64,000 nt of DNA. It comes from Diatrype stigma. Lineage: Eukaryota > Ascomycota > Sordariomycetes > Xylariales > Diatrypaceae. A program made the position numbers and the translations under genes. The notes below the pieces were generated by a model that worked only from the letters and a program-made list of their open reading frames with translations, had not been told where the DNA came from and did not search any database. The DNA lies in NCBI GenBank assembly GCA_022225965.2, contig JAKJXP020000074.1:1-64000 (forward strand), read 5' to 3'. Positions 23,001-34,831 of this stretch are shown piece by piece; positions within the stretch are counted from its first letter, which is position 1; each line of letters opens with the position of its first letter.

Positions 23001-23998
23001 AGTGCGTCAAAGGCGGATTCGTTGTATCTGACCAAGAGCCAACTGCCTGCAGTAGCTAGAGGCCCTGAAGGCCACTAATTGTTAGGAGGATTTTGTGTTT
23101 TCTTGTACTTCCAAGATTGGTTCCAAACTGCCAATCAGGAAATTGTTGGAACTGCATTTGGCCACCTACCAGATACCGGTAGGTGGCTTGTAATACGCAT
23201 GGTTTTTGTTTCTTCCGCACAGACGCTTGTGGCGTCATGGAATGGACCCTTTGTTATATAGACTGATTGCTTTACATCATGAGATACCCAAGAATGAACG
23301 TGTTAATGTAATATATGCCTGTAACCAGAGGTTCAGGCAAGGGATGGTTTCCGCTTCTACACAGATTGTCGCGTCCAGAAGCGAACCCATCTCACCACTG
23401 ACCCGGGTGAACTGAAGCCTATTGATGATAGTCAACAGTACGGAGAACTACCATGCCTGGAAACTTCAATAGTAGTGGGAAAACTCGCGTTAATTAAGTC
23501 TTCAATCCATAACCTACTAAGTCCTACATGTAAGTGACGAAAACTCGCCCTGCAATCGAACATAGTTGCTGGGTACCCCAACAAGCGGAAGTCGTTACAT
23601 GATCAGAGCCCCTCCCAGCAGACCATATCTCAACAACGTCTCGGCAAGATATCTATTGCAAAGCAAATACCGACGCTACCGCGAAGTGGCAGGACCAGAC
23701 ACCAAGGATGAACCAAACGCGACAGGTTATGACGCCTATCAGATGAGTACAGCTTCCCAAAGAAACCAAAGTCAGTCATGCCACCGTTTGATTATACAAT
23801 ATCTAAGAACGCCGCCAACCCTTCTTCGTCTATACTCAACGCCGCTAAACCCGGCCTCGATAGACAAAGCCCCGGCGGCTCAAACCGCAAAAAAAGAAAA
23901 ATGACGCGTAGACGGAAATTTTCCGATGGGCGTGTGCTCTCCAAAAATGACAAATAACAGAAGGCAGAGAAAGTAAAGGAAGGAAGGGCTTGATGGAA
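23001..23998. other. Convergent intergenic region with a hairpin
   Basis: No gene seen between two convergent genes. An inverted repeat at 23161-23187 (GCCACCTACC/GGTAGGTGGC, 7-nt loop) is close to the end of the upstream transcript and could form a stem. Confidence 0.5.
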
Positions 23999-24808
23999 CT
24001 ACACCACCCTCCCAACCCGAGCGGCGACCTGAGCGGCAGCCTTGCTCTTGATCGCAGCGCCGACCTTGCTGGAGACGCCCGCAGCAATGGGGTTGGCGTT
24101 GACCTTCTCGTCGAAGGATTGGAAGGCGGGGCCGAAGCGGTCGTCGACCCTATCGCGGGCGCCAGCCTCGAGGTCGCCGAGCTTTCCCGTGGCCTTGCTC
24201 GCGAAGAAGCGGCCGAACCCTTTGCCCTTCTCGACGGCGCGGCCGTACACGAACCCGTAGACGGCGGTGAGCAGCCAGAAGACGGCGTTGAGCAGGTCGA
24301 GCCAGACGGCGGTCTTCATGGCGCCGACGCTGACGTGGTCGCCGTCGGCGTCGTAGCGGGCCTTATCCTCGTCGCTGATATGGAGAAACTTGGCCGCGAA
24401 GGTGCCGAACACGACGACCCAGAGCAGGCTCAGCAGCGCGTCGGCCGCGAACAGCTTGTGCGTCTTCCAGAAGGGCACGGCGAGCGCGGCGGCCGCCACG
24501 GCCGACGCCGCGCCCACGAACAGCGCGTAGCACCAGGCCGGGGCCTGGGCCCGCCCGTCGGCGTGGTCCCCGCCCACGCGGCTGCCGTAGAAGCCGCACA
24601 CCACCAGCGCGAACACGAGCTGCACGCCGCGCCCGCCGAACCGCAGCCACATCAGCGGCGAGGCGAAGAACTTCTTGATCGACCCCTTGGCTACCGTCTT
24701 GGCCACGCCGACGCCGGCGTTGGTGAGGCCCGCTCGGCTGCTGCTGCTGCTGCCGTCGGCGGCATGGCCGGGTTGGTTCGGGGGAGGGGGGAATGTTGCT
24801 CCTTGCAT
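23999..24808 (-). CDS. MARVEL-type four-TM membrane protein
   Basis: A single exon of 269 residues. A hydrophilic Ser/Pro-rich N-terminus (about 1-45) precedes four hydrophobic segments at about residues 59-73, 89-112, 122-142 and 167-188; the second and third are separated by the short basic loop FWKTHKLFA. A C-terminal cytosolic tail of about 80 residues follows. This layout, with FGGRGVQLVFALVV in the first segment, matches fungal MARVEL-domain proteins, which are linked to membrane apposition and plasma membrane domains. Codon use is extremely GC-rich at third positions. No intron is needed. Function beyond a membrane protein is inference. Confidence 0.75.
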   Translation of the reverse strand: MQGATFPPPPNQPGHAADGSSSSSRAGLTNAGVGVAKTVAKGSIKKFFASPLMWLRFGGRGVQLVFALVVCGFYGSRVGGDHADGRAQAPAWCYALFVGAASAVAAAALAVPFWKTHKLFAADALLSLLWVVVFGTFAAKFLHISDEDKARYDADGDHVSVGAMKTAVWLDLLNAVFWLLTAVYGFVYGRAVEKGKGFGRFFASKATGKLGDLEAGARDRVDDRFGPAFQSFDEKVNANPIAAGVSSKVGAAIKSKAAAQVAARVGRVV

Positions 24809-26233
24809 TGTTGCTGCTAGGATGATGGATGGATAGATATATAGGTAGTTTTCTGGATTTTCTTTAGGGGGGGGAGTTGATTTGGTTTTGTTCTTTTGGC
24901 TTAGTAGTAGTACCAGACTGCTATCGCTTTGGAAGGAAAGGAATGCAAATGTATTATAAAAGTCAAGGTGACTAAGTATTAGAGAGAGTGCGGAGAAGTG
25001 AATCCGAGTATTAACGTTTCAATCAAAGTGAATCACAAAATGAGATTCTGAATCATGCCAAAAGAAAAACCACTGCTGGGGAACACTGGGGAGGGAAGTG
25101 TGGTTATACAAATACCTAACCTAAATACCTACGCAAAAGACAATGACAAAGAGATGAATGCGAGGGCGAGCAAAGGGGACCAGGTAGGCGCGGCGCGTGA
25201 TGGCAAACCACGGACTACGGACGACCGGCCTTTGTCCCTCGATGTTTGAAACAAAGGAAGGTCTAATTCTAGGCTCGCAATGGAGCTCTTTCGACTCGAC
25301 TCGAAAGAACAACTCTCCTGCTACGAGGGCGGCCCATGGCAAAGCCGTAGCATCGTGGGCTGGGATGCAGAGGTCGATTGGCTTGTAAGCGTTCCTTGCC
25401 CTAACGTTGGCGGCTCGATCGGGCGTTAGCGAGCGCTATGATTGGTTGCGCGGGGGTGCCTTATAGCCAAGCGCCGCTAGCCGCCGCGGGTTGCCGCCTA
25501 CAGGTACGAAGTAAGGTACCCAGGTACTTCGTACACTTGACTGCTGCGCATTAGGCGGTAAGAACTCAATAATGATGTGCTGACTCCATGATTGATGTTG
25601 AATATCATATCTTATTTATCAAATCGTGCAGATTTAAACAGTTCGGGAATATCTACCTGCGTACTTTTAGACATGTGACTTCTGTATAAGTGACTCCTTG
25701 TGTCGTATGTTCGAGTTCCTAATTAGGAAATCCGATATATGGCTGAAGATGTGGCTAGGGGCATCTGCCCACTTCTGCCACTCCCCATGCGCTAAGACCA
25801 TACGTCAGTGTCTAACGTCAGCGTCTGCTGTCGTGTTTCAACCTCATTCATCTACCTAAAAGGACATCTTATCCTTCCTCACCTCATATTGAACAGAAGA
25901 TTTAAACATCTCAAAGAATCTCTCTATCTTGTATATCTTTTTAAAATCTATCTATATCTACATGCTCATACTAGCTGTGTTAACACACGATATTATCGAT
26001 CAACTCTATCTTTACTAGAGGCTTAGGTACCTAGTTAGCATACGCACTCGACTCGCTAATAACGCTCCGGCATTTGCCATCCAACGGTCCTAACCTACAT
26101 ACCTACGACCGCCTACAACAGCAGCCGATTAGCACGCTAGCCACGCTAAGAAGCCCCCCTAAATCCAATTCCCACCACCTTAAATACCTAGACATCGTAA
26201 CCGCCACACACCACCACCACCACCACCACCACC
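24809..26233. other. Divergent promoter region
   Basis: About 1.4 kb with no gene seen, between divergent MARVEL and LysM genes. A CACCAC repeat (26,210-26,232) directly precedes the LysM start codon and probably lies in its 5' leader. Confidence 0.5.
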
Positions 26234-26785
26234 ATGGGCCGCTGGTCGCAATACGATACCGACGAGGAGCGTCTGCCCGAGGGCATGCAGCGCATCGGAT
26301 ACGATGCCGACACCGAGACCTACACGTACCGGGACGCCGACGGCAGCACGTGGGAGGGCGCGCCGGGCAACCAGTACGGCCGGCTGACGCGGGTTTCGGG
26401 CCCGCCGGCTCCCCCGCCCGACTACGACGACATCAACGACAACGAGGAAGTCTCGGTGCGCATGCCCCTGTCGTACGACAACAGCAGCTCGCCGCAGCAG
26501 AGGCCGTCGTGGCGCCACGAGATGATGCCCCTGCTCAACTTCCTCGGCCTCATCGGGCTGTTCCTGATCGCCCTGTTCTGGTTCCTCGGCGGCTCGTCAT
26601 CGTCGTCACCGCCGCCCGTGACGTGTGGCGACCAGAGCGCCCCGCACAAGATCGTGGCGGGCGACACGTGCTGGTCCATCGCGGAGGCGAACCGTTTGTC
26701 GCTCGATCGCCTGTTGCAAGAGAACGAGGGCCTCGACTGCGGTGCGCTCTCGGTTGGCGGCACGGTTTGCGTTCCGCAGACCTAG
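26234..26785 (+). CDS. Membrane-anchored LysM-domain protein
   Basis: A single exon of 183 residues with the start in CACCATGGGC. Residues 1-90 are acidic and Tyr/Asp-rich (YDTDEERLPEGMQRIGYDAD and on). One membrane segment at about residues 100-118 (LLNFLGLIGLFLIALFWFLG) is followed by a serine run and a C-terminal LysM domain: HKIVAGDTCWSIAEANRLSL, then LLQENEGLDCG and GGTVCVPQT. LysM binds GlcNAc polymers (chitin, peptidoglycan). The absence of an N-terminal signal peptide and the central membrane segment suggest a type II membrane protein with the LysM on the far side. Secreted LysM effectors have a different layout. Confidence 0.85.
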   Translation: MGRWSQYDTDEERLPEGMQRIGYDADTETYTYRDADGSTWEGAPGNQYGRLTRVSGPPAPPPDYDDINDNEEVSVRMPLSYDNSSSPQQRPSWRHEMMPLLNFLGLIGLFLIALFWFLGGSSSSSPPPVTCGDQSAPHKIVAGDTCWSIAEANRLSLDRLLQENEGLDCGALSVGGTVCVPQT

Positions 26786-27661
26786 GCGTTGTTCCTTTTG
26801 GTTAGATGCGCGGCGCGATTATCATGCCTTCATCGCTTGATTGGATCTATTCGGCGCATATGGCCTGTATGTATTGTACTTGGCCTATTCTGAGACGCAC
26901 AGAGGCTATATATGCCCAGTGTCCAGTTGCACTACTTGTGCAATATGAATGGGCTGGATTTCCTTGGTTAAATGGAGGGTCCGGCGTCAATAGATTGACT
27001 GTAGATTGGAAAAAAGGAGATATTGGGACTGAAAAAGCTGGACTCAAGTCCCTAGTTTCACGAGATATATGGACTGCCAAGATTCCTGGACTATATCATT
27101 CCTCAAATGGAATCTATACCTGGCACCCCTGACTGAGAATAGTGCATACATAGCGCTTTCGCGAGTCAATATGGTAGTTCTCAACACAGTATTGTTAGCC
27201 CTAGCACTGGGCTGATCTATATCCCCTTCTGGTAGACCTCCAAGGTATGCTACAGAACTCATATGAAACCTGATCTCCTGATGCGCAAACACCAGCTTGA
27301 CTTACGATATGAAGCGTCAAGATAACCGGTTATCGTGACTCATCAAAGACATTGACAGCATCCGGTACTGCTATAGGTATCGTCACGGCGGCACAGGCGC
27401 AGCATTGCTTCACCGTCGTGCAGATTGCCGTTGTAGCCTCCACCTCGTACCCCTTCGGCCATTCGATACCGCTTCAAACCAGCGTAGGCGACATGCTCTT
27501 GTTCATTTTCCCGTTGCTGAAGCCACAGCAGTGGTCCCGACAGAGGTCCGGAAATCCTATGACAATTCAGGGGAGTGAACCGCACCTTGGCACACCTTGT
27601 ACACAGACGCCTACATCAACCAGTGATTGTGATATAATGAAAAAAGAATCTAGGTTTATGC
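26786..27661. other. Intergenic, possible decayed coding traces
   Basis: No intact gene. A minus-strand frame at about 27,343-27,585 has Gly/Cys-rich composition next to the relic below and may be a further decayed fragment, but I cannot assign it. Confidence 0.35.
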
Positions 27662-28109
27662 CTACTGCTTGTTTCTACACTGCGAGACAGACGCGCCACC
27701 ATACCCAGCCCCGATATTGGCCTTCTCAAAGGTCGACGTGACAAGTCGGGCGGCTTACTGTGGAGTGATTGTGCCCTTGAGGTCAGGCGCAAGCTTGTCC
27801 GTGGATCCCGCGAAGCCTTTGAGCTGTTCTGGAAACGGCTATGGGCTTACATTAGTATTCAAAATGTCTTCTAAAAACGAACATATGGATATGTATCATT
27901 TGCTGGGCGGCCCACCTCTACCACACCCGGGCCGATACTCAAGAGAATAGTACATCGTCTTTCTTGCACTGCGGGCTGAACCTAGACATAATGGCGTTCG
28001 TCGCCGCCTTGGAGGCGGTGCATGCCGGGCTCGTCTCAACAATTAAAGCGTTGGTGAAGTTGAGGTCGGCGTGACCGGAGGAAATGGAGACGGCCTTCTT
28101 GACTTTGCC
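27662..28109 (-). pseudogene. Relic of a small secreted-type protein gene
   Basis: On the minus strand, 28109-27939 encodes KVKKAVSISSGHADLNFTNA, then LIVETSPACTASKAATNAIM and a cysteine before a TGA. Further on, 27841-27662 encodes LKGFAGSTDKLAPDLKGTIT, then an in-frame TAA and STFEKANIGAGYGGASVSQC. Both pieces have the Ser/Thr/Ala/Gly and scattered Cys composition of small secreted fungal proteins, but stops, a missing start and no clear splice sites indicate decay. The family is not recognised. The two pieces may come from one gene or two. Confidence 0.35.
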
Positions 28110-28278
28110 CTCCAGAACAAGGGGGAGGAGAGGTGGATGAGTTGGATGTTATCAACAATTTAGTCTGCCACAACTCCAATCTAACAGCTTCCAGCTCCTC
28201 CGATTTGTTGCCTCTATGGAATGAATAGCGTTAAACCCATACCAGCTCCGACAGTAGCCAGAGGGCAATACGACTTAC

Positions 28279-28441
28279 GCGCAACAAGGCCTGAGCTCGC
28301 TTACAAGGCACAACAACACTCAGGTCCTCGTCAGCCTGGAAGCACTCTGATGTACTGCAGGCCATCGGGCTTCGAGAGTGGTTCATACAGCGCTGCATCA
28401 CCAAGAAGCCCTGTCAGAGGATAATGTGCTGGGAGGTAGAG
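28279..28441 (-). pseudogene. Fragment resembling the N-terminus of a HET-domain protein
   Basis: The minus strand reads LGDAALYEPLSKPDGLQYIR and VLPG, followed by a TGA. In a neighbouring frame EDLSVVVPCKRAQALLR follows and ends at a GTAAGT. The pattern YEPLSKPDGIRVL..LLPG is the usual start of fungal heterokaryon-incompatibility (HET) proteins. Nothing of the rest of the domain is visible, so I read it as a truncated and frameshifted relic. Confidence 0.35.
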
Positions 28442-29530
28442 GGATGCATAGGATCCCACATATATAGTAGTGGTGGGGCTTCTACGATTGTATAAGAGCC
28501 AGTTCTTCCCCCTATACCTTCCATAGGCTTAAGAACTATTCTGTTCCATCCTCCCCTACCGAGCAGCTGTCCTGTCACTCTGGGCACAAGGCACCGGACA
28601 GGCCCCCACGACCGTTAGATGCTGTTTCCGGTATGCTGGGGATGATTCTACTGCTAAAGTATCTATACATATCCCTATGCTGTCCAAGTATTGATACATA
28701 GTTTCATACCGTCACTGAGTGCTTGTAGTTACGGAGCTGTTGGCGAATAGTTACTTATCCAATGTAGAGTAACGGAATATGCCGTATGTAGTTGGATGTG
28801 GTGACCCAAAAGCTACTCTTCATCGGTATTAGTAGGGCTTAGCCCCTAACTTATTCCTGAGCCTCACACTCGAAGTGGAGATTCGTTGCGGGCCACGATC
28901 TGACACGATCTGACACGATCTGACACGATCTGACACGATCTGACACGTTCTAGCGGAAATCTCGATCCGTATGTCATTCCGGTCTGGGTTCCGGAGTGCG
29001 ATGTCCCTGAGCCGAACCTGACCTGCCCCATACCGCATAAAAGTACCTATATAATAAGCCAGAACCTACAACATTGCGCAGGATCTTACGGACCAGCATT
29101 CGAGCCATCGTGAAGTCACAGTGTTTTCGACACCAGACTGATCCCTAAGAACATTCATCGAAATGTTTTGGGAATTAGTTGACACCATCACCCACAGTCA
29201 CGATACATACCCTATACCCATACGAAAGGGGCCCAGGGAGACGGAAGGAAGCGGGATGATAGGGGTAAGGGGAAGGGGCTAAAAGGATTAAGACGGGCCC
29301 ATATTGCCTGACTGCTTCCTAAATAAGCCAACTTCTGGATTGCTTCAAGTCGAACAGATCGGGTGAGTGCTTTGTCTGAGTCTGAAGTGTTTGACTTGTT
29401 GCGCTGGCTGGCAGTTGGATATGGTTTGCATCTAATTGCACCGACGGTTCATAACGTTCAGATATAGCAGTTGGAATGGGAGGGACTACTCCTTTGGTCC
29501 TATTATACTATTGTGGTCTTTAACTCCGTT
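28442..29530. other. Intergenic with a 10-bp tandem repeat
   Basis: No gene seen. It contains the ACACGATCTG repeat listed separately. Confidence 0.5.
28894..28949 (+). repeat. 10-bp tandem repeat CACGATCTGA, about 5.6 copies
   Basis: Five perfect copies and a final imperfect one (CACGTTCT). The unit contains the 6-bp palindrome AGATCT-like core GATC. Confidence 0.9.
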
Positions 29531-30910
29531 TCACTGGGTCCCCATCGAGGCCCTTTTCCACGCCTCTCGTCCACGTTCGGCGGCATCATATTCCCAGAGC
29601 CACTTGAATAGCTCATAGTCTGTACCCCCACGGAGTTTGGCATCGCGCTCCTCCTGGTCCGGGCCATCAGCAAGAGCAAACATGGCCTTCTGGTCTAACG
29701 TGCGATGCCTGACATCCGAAGCCCGTGGTCTGCGAACCTCCTCGAATACCCTAAGAGCATCTGGGATTTGGTCACGCTCCACAGCCTGCTCGAATATCCC
29801 TCCAAGGACTCCTGCATCCTCAAAGGCCTGTGCAGCACCCTGTGCTCTGAATAAGGGTTAGCCAGTATCAGGAAAAGGTATGGAGACTCTATAACTCAAC
29901 ACTCACAGGCAGGGCAACATCGCGTGAGCAGCATCGCCTATTAATACAAACCGTCCGCTCTCATGGCGCCATTTCATCAATTCATGGATCTGGAACAAGG
30001 TCCACTTGGTGCAAACCGACCCCTTTACGCTGATAAGCTCTTGAAGTACTGGATCCCAGTCCGATATCTTGCTCCTGAACTCTTCAATGTCTGCTCGTTG
30101 CGGCCCGTACATAGCCTTGCCACTTGCACCCTCGGCGTATACCAGAACTACATTGAGCATATCGTGCTGGATAAGGTACGAGACCACGTGTCCGCTGGGC
30201 CCCATCCACACATTGACGGTAGATCGCCTTTTTAGATCATAAGCCAGATGGTCTTCAGTTATGTCTTTCGTAGGGACCGAGATGCGGTAGACAACATCAC
30301 CGGGGCTGAAAGGAGGATCCCCACGGCCCAGCAGACCAGCCCTGCAACGGGACCTCTCCCCGTCAGCACCCAAGATCAGGTCTGCCTCGTAGGTCTCGCC
30401 AGTGGAGAGGCGTAGGGAAGGCTTGTTGAAATCAACCTCTGTGACTTCGCTGCCCAGTTTGATTTCTATCCCAAGCTTCTCTGTTCCGGACAGCAAGGCT
30501 CTCAGGAGGTCGGCACGGTGAATCACGATGTAAGGGGCCTTGCCAACCAGGTTCGGATCGGCTAGAGGCAGTGACTGCGAGACCACATCTCCTCGATAGG
30601 AGCGGAACGCCCCGGCCTCTGGTCGGTCAGCATGCCTAAGGACCTCCTCGAAAACGCCCCAGTGTTGAAGCAGACGCGTAGCATTGGGGGATAACTGTAT
30701 CCCAGCACCGATCTGTTGAGTTGTGTTAGAACGTCTTGAAATATGATGAATAGAGAGCACAAATGTTACTTCTTGTAGCTTAGCGCTACGCTCAAACACA
30801 GTCACACGGTGACCAGCTTGAGCGAGAGCCAGTGCGGAAGCCAGTCCACTAAGGCCGCAGCCCACAACTAGAACGGTGAACACAGCCCGTGGTTTAGACA
30901 CATCCGCCAT
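29531..30910 (-). CDS. FAD-dependent monooxygenase (salicylate hydroxylase-like)
   Basis: Exons 30910-30770, 30712-29907 and 29846-29531 are joined by introns of 57 nt (CTAAC branch point) and 60 nt, giving about 420 residues. The Rossmann motif is VVGCGLSGLASALALAQAG near the start; the DG motif ILGADGERSRCR lies at about residue 200, and GDAAHAMLPCL/AQGAAQAFEDAG spans the second intron, as usual in class A flavoprotein hydroxylases. These enzymes hydroxylate aromatic or polyketide substrates with NAD(P)H and O2. No motif fixes the substrate. The gene is next to relics and a reductase-like gene 2.3 kb away, suggesting accessory metabolism, possibly linked with the 44-61 kb genes. Confidence 0.88.
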
Positions 30911-33252
30911 GGTGAAAACAAAGGTTGCAATATCGACTCCTGGGTCACTTGAATTTCCCTTCACATAGTCTTACCTTTATATTATTTCGTTTCTGCTTTT
31001 ACCGGCACATCTTTCGACCGACTTCCCGAATTGAGTTGAACGATGGCAGTATTTACAATGATCAACCGTAATAATGTATAAACAACGTAGACAATACTAT
31101 CCGTGTCGTGCAACCGAAAAAAGGATTCGGAAGAGGGGAGCTCAGGCACGCTTACAGGCAATTATCAATAGCTTACGTCAACTATTCGCAGTGGGGGTAT
31201 CATAATTAATAAGGAGCACAGAATTCCTATCCCTTGTTTGATAAAGAGGAAAAGGGTACCTGTCAGCACTAGCAAGGGTCGGAATATCATGACGGCCACC
31301 TTGCCTGTCTATACCTGTCTATGGATGTAACTGAACCCTGTATTCACTTAAACTCCATTGAATTCCAAGGTGGCGTACATAGTTGGCCGCTCAAGTTCAA
31401 GAAACTATAGCTACCGCTGCAATGCAGGGGACTTGGGATGACCTAGGTAATGATGTATCATTCGTTCTGGAAAAGTATCCCGCAGTGCCAAGTCCCCCTT
31501 TTCACTATACCTGTACGATCATAGGCAGGGGCCACCTACCTATTACATCCTTACCTTTATACTACACCACACCACCTCTCCAGTTTTATCTCTCCATAGC
31601 AACCACGAGGAATTCGCTGGTTAACTTTTGCCGCGTATTGATCCTAACTCCCAGACACCGCAATCGAAGGCCAGAATTGATCTTGACCTGGCTTGAGGCC
31701 TTGATGATACCTCAGAATAATCGAAGGGAAAGAAACCCACGTAGCTCCGGTTGATAGTCATTGTGCTCCGCTATGGTCTTGTTCAGGGAATAGCCCATAG
31801 CTTCCCTATAAAGCACGGATGTGGCACATCGAGAGCTGTAAGTAAACCATAGATTCAGTTCCTAAAGATATCGACGGAGCATGTCTATATTCTCAAGCTC
31901 ATGTATGCCGGCGTAAATCATGGTATTCGAGCTGCCGAGCAAATAATGCATCCCAAAACGCCCCACTCACCATCATTCTTTTCGTGTTACTGCGTTTGTC
32001 CATTTCTCACAAGTTCCCTCGAAATGGAAATATATGGTGTCGTTGTCAATCTTCCCTCGCTTAGCTATGGTCGCGACATAGGGGCAAGATAGGAGAGCTT
32101 GGACTATATGATTTGGTAATCGGCACCTAGCGGATTAACGCATATCATATACCTGTAAAGCTCTTCTGCTCCCTAGATGAGATCGCTTCTTCCTTCTATA
32201 TAATAATGATCCGAGTTAGCAGAACCCATGCATTAGATCACATATGCAGCGTCACGATTCTACCTTACGGTAGTAAAGAGGCCAGTTGCGGCACGCATCC
32301 ACTTATTGATGAAAGGGGTTCCTGTCGCTGACTTAAGTGCCACTGTCGCACGCGGACATCTTTCAAGTCTAAGGGGGCTTCATCAGCATCATTATCCGCT
32401 GATAAAGGGAAGATTACTACCCTGTTCAGTATAGGAGTTCATGTAAGTTGGGTATGCAACAAGTTTCGTAGGGGCTGAGGGGCTGAGGGGCTATGCAAGT
32501 GACCTAACCCACAAGCACTGCAGGGCAATCAAGAATCTCAGCTATGTGCAGCCTACGTGAAGTAGATGGATTATGCGACAGTTTGAGCATTGAACAGGAC
32601 CGGTACCTCTGATACCCATGCACGAATGCATACGCATGTGCTACAGCAACAGGAATTTGAGGAGACAATGGACAAGCCTGGGCGACCGAATTCTCGATTA
32701 ATAATTGATATTGCCGGAGTAATTACGTGATGCGTTCCGTACCCATGTCTTCCTCCTTCCTATAGGAAAAAGTACCTAGTGGCCCTAGAACCTTATAGTA
32801 TCGACTATACTGAAGTACGGAATATGATTGGCTAAAAGAAAAGAACGGGATTCTTTCCATGCTTGAATGCTCGGAATTCTTATTTTATAGAATCTACAAT
32901 ACTACCTGCGTTATGAGCGTGAAGAAGGCCTTGAACGTCATTTGCCTACTAGCCCGCACTACTTATAAGCGCTAACTAAGCTACTGTGCCCCTATTCACG
33001 TTGGCAGCTGCTGACAAACGCCTCATGAGCCTGTACATAGTATATGTCAATACTCGTTCATGAAACAAGGGAATTGGTCAGCTATCTGGTTGATTCGGTC
33101 AATTTATATAAAATTTGGGTTATCCCTGGGCTACTTAATATCTGCCCTACTCTCTTCTCATTCCGACAGAGACTAACTAATATCATACTCATCACCAAAT
33201 CTCTCGCAGTCGCCATAAATTACCACGGAGACTTTATATCATCGCATCCAAC
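30911..33252. other. Divergent intergenic region
   Basis: About 2.3 kb between the monooxygenase and MDR genes. No intact gene. It includes a short motif at 32070-32086 that recurs at 34820-34836 (GTCGCGA.ATAGGGGC), close to the 3' end of the hydrolase relic. Confidence 0.45.
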
Positions 33253-34383
33253 ATGTCTTCAACAACGACAAGCCAGCTGCCGGAAAGCTACAAGGGGCTC
33301 TACTTCACCTCATCCTCTGCCCCCCCTGAGGTCACCTCCTTCCCCGCGCCTACAGTAGATGTCGGGTCAGTGATCATCAAGCCATTATACTGCTGGATAC
33401 CAGGATACATCAACGATGTCTACTCCAACAGCAACCCGCGCGGGTATCCTGTCCCCTTCCCGGCTGTGGGCGGCCAGAACGCCGTCGGCCGTGTCGTTGC
33501 GGTCCCCTCAGATGCAGCGAAGCTGAAGGTCGGCGACCTCGTGATCGTCGACCCTACAATCCACCCGCGGGACGACCCCACCCAGATCATGCTCCTCGCG
33601 TTCGTCGCCCCCTCGGCGGAGATGCAGGGCCTCGCGAGGGGCGTCTGGACCCACGGCACCTGGGCGGAGCTCCTCAAGGCGCCCCTCGAGACCGTCCACC
33701 GCGTCGACGAGGCGGCCCTGCAGAAGCACGGCGCCACCCCGCGCGACCTCGTCTTCGTCGGGCTGATGTCCGTGCCCTACGGCGGCCTCCGGGACGTCAA
33801 CCTGATCGCGGGCGAGACCGTGCTGATCAGCCCGGCGACGGGCAGCTTCGGCGGCGCGGCCGTGCACGTGGCGCTCGCCATGGGGGCCCGCGTCATCGCC
33901 ATGGGCCGCAACGAGAAGGTCCTGGGCGAGCTCCGGGACCTGGCGCCGGGGCGGGTCGAGACGGTCAAGCTCAGCGGCAGCTGGCAGGCGGACCACGCCG
34001 CGATCGCGCAGTACGGCCCCGTCGACGTCTTCCTCGACATGACCCCGCAGACCGCCACCAACACCGACCACATCCGCGCGGGGCTGTTCTCCCTCCGCCA
34101 CGGCGGCCGCATGAGCCTGATGAGCAGCGTCGCCGAGATCGCCATCCCCCCCGCGTTCCTCGAGGCCATGGCCGTGACCATCCGGGCGACGATGATGTGC
34201 ACCTACAAGCAGGAGGAGGATCTCGTCAAGCTCGTGCAGTCGGGCGTCCTGAAGCTGGGCGAGAAGGCCGGCTTGAAGATCCAGGGCGCCTTCAAGATAG
34301 AGGAGTTCGACAAAGCGTTCGAGGCGGCGGAGAAGGAGTCTAGTGCTGGCCGAGCTTTCGTGTTCACCCCTAATGAAGAGTGA
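33253..34383 (+). CDS. Zinc-less MDR-family oxidoreductase (GroES-like/alcohol dehydrogenase-like)
   Basis: A single exon of 376 residues. The GroES-like half has VGGQNAVGRVVAVPSDA and KVGDLVIVDPT. The NAD(P)-binding half has ETVLISPATGSFGGAAVHVA (about residues 190-210), then ALAMGARVIAMGR. The catalytic-zinc ligands of classical alcohol dehydrogenases are not evident. Such proteins reduce or oxidise carbonyl/alcohol or enoyl groups, often in secondary metabolism. Third positions are very GC-rich in the 3' two-thirds, unlike the AT-rich DNA starting 600 bp downstream. The start ATG at 33253 lies in CCAACATGTC. Confidence 0.85.
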   Translation: MSSTTTSQLPESYKGLYFTSSSAPPEVTSFPAPTVDVGSVIIKPLYCWIPGYINDVYSNSNPRGYPVPFPAVGGQNAVGRVVAVPSDAAKLKVGDLVIVDPTIHPRDDPTQIMLLAFVAPSAEMQGLARGVWTHGTWAELLKAPLETVHRVDEAALQKHGATPRDLVFVGLMSVPYGGLRDVNLIAGETVLISPATGSFGGAAVHVALAMGARVIAMGRNEKVLGELRDLAPGRVETVKLSGSWQADHAAIAQYGPVDVFLDMTPQTATNTDHIRAGLFSLRHGGRMSLMSSVAEIAIPPAFLEAMAVTIRATMMCTYKQEEDLVKLVQSGVLKLGEKAGLKIQGAFKIEEFDKAFEAAEKESSAGRAFVFTPNEE

Positions 34384-34630
34384 AAGGCGACGGTACAGAT
34401 TTGGCACTGATCTAAATAGTCACCTGTTGCATTTTACCGGGCAATGAGATAATAGAAGAAGCAATGCAGTTAAGCGCAATTGTAAATATTTGTATACACT
34501 TATCAGAGCATCATTCGATCCGAGCTTCACTTTATTGCAATACCTGCCTATACCCTTTTTGTGACAGACTCATCACGCCATACAGGGGCACACCACAATC
34601 CAAGAGCCTTAGGAATTTTACCATTTCACT

Positions 34631-34831
34631 GTGACGGCACTGGTGGGTGCCCTGCCTCGCAGCTACGTCGTCCTAACATTCGACGGCCCTGGCCGGGGCA
34701 TAGTGGTTAGGCGTGAAAGGCATCGGCTACACCTGCGCGGCGACTTTGATGTCGTGTTGCAAGCCATCCTTGATGGATTTTGGGTGCATGCAGCTCGCTC
34801 GCTGTTCTATTACAACTTTGTCGCGATATAG
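34631..34831 (+). pseudogene. Fragment of an alpha/beta hydrolase
   Basis: The frame encodes LPRSYVVLTFDGPGRGIVVR, then HRLHLRGDFDVVLQAILDGF, and then loses similarity. This matches the stretch around the oxyanion/cofactor-free hydrolase core (AVLTFDGPGQGIVLR..LHLRPDWEVVTGAVLD) of fungal alpha/beta hydrolases used in polyketide pathways. No catalytic triad can be complete in this length. It is a truncated relic 250 bp after the MDR gene and 150 bp before the AT-rich block. Confidence 0.55.

Noticed and set aside
28894..28949. CRISPR-like array
   Set aside because: Head-to-tail 10-bp units without spacers; a minisatellite in a fungal genome.
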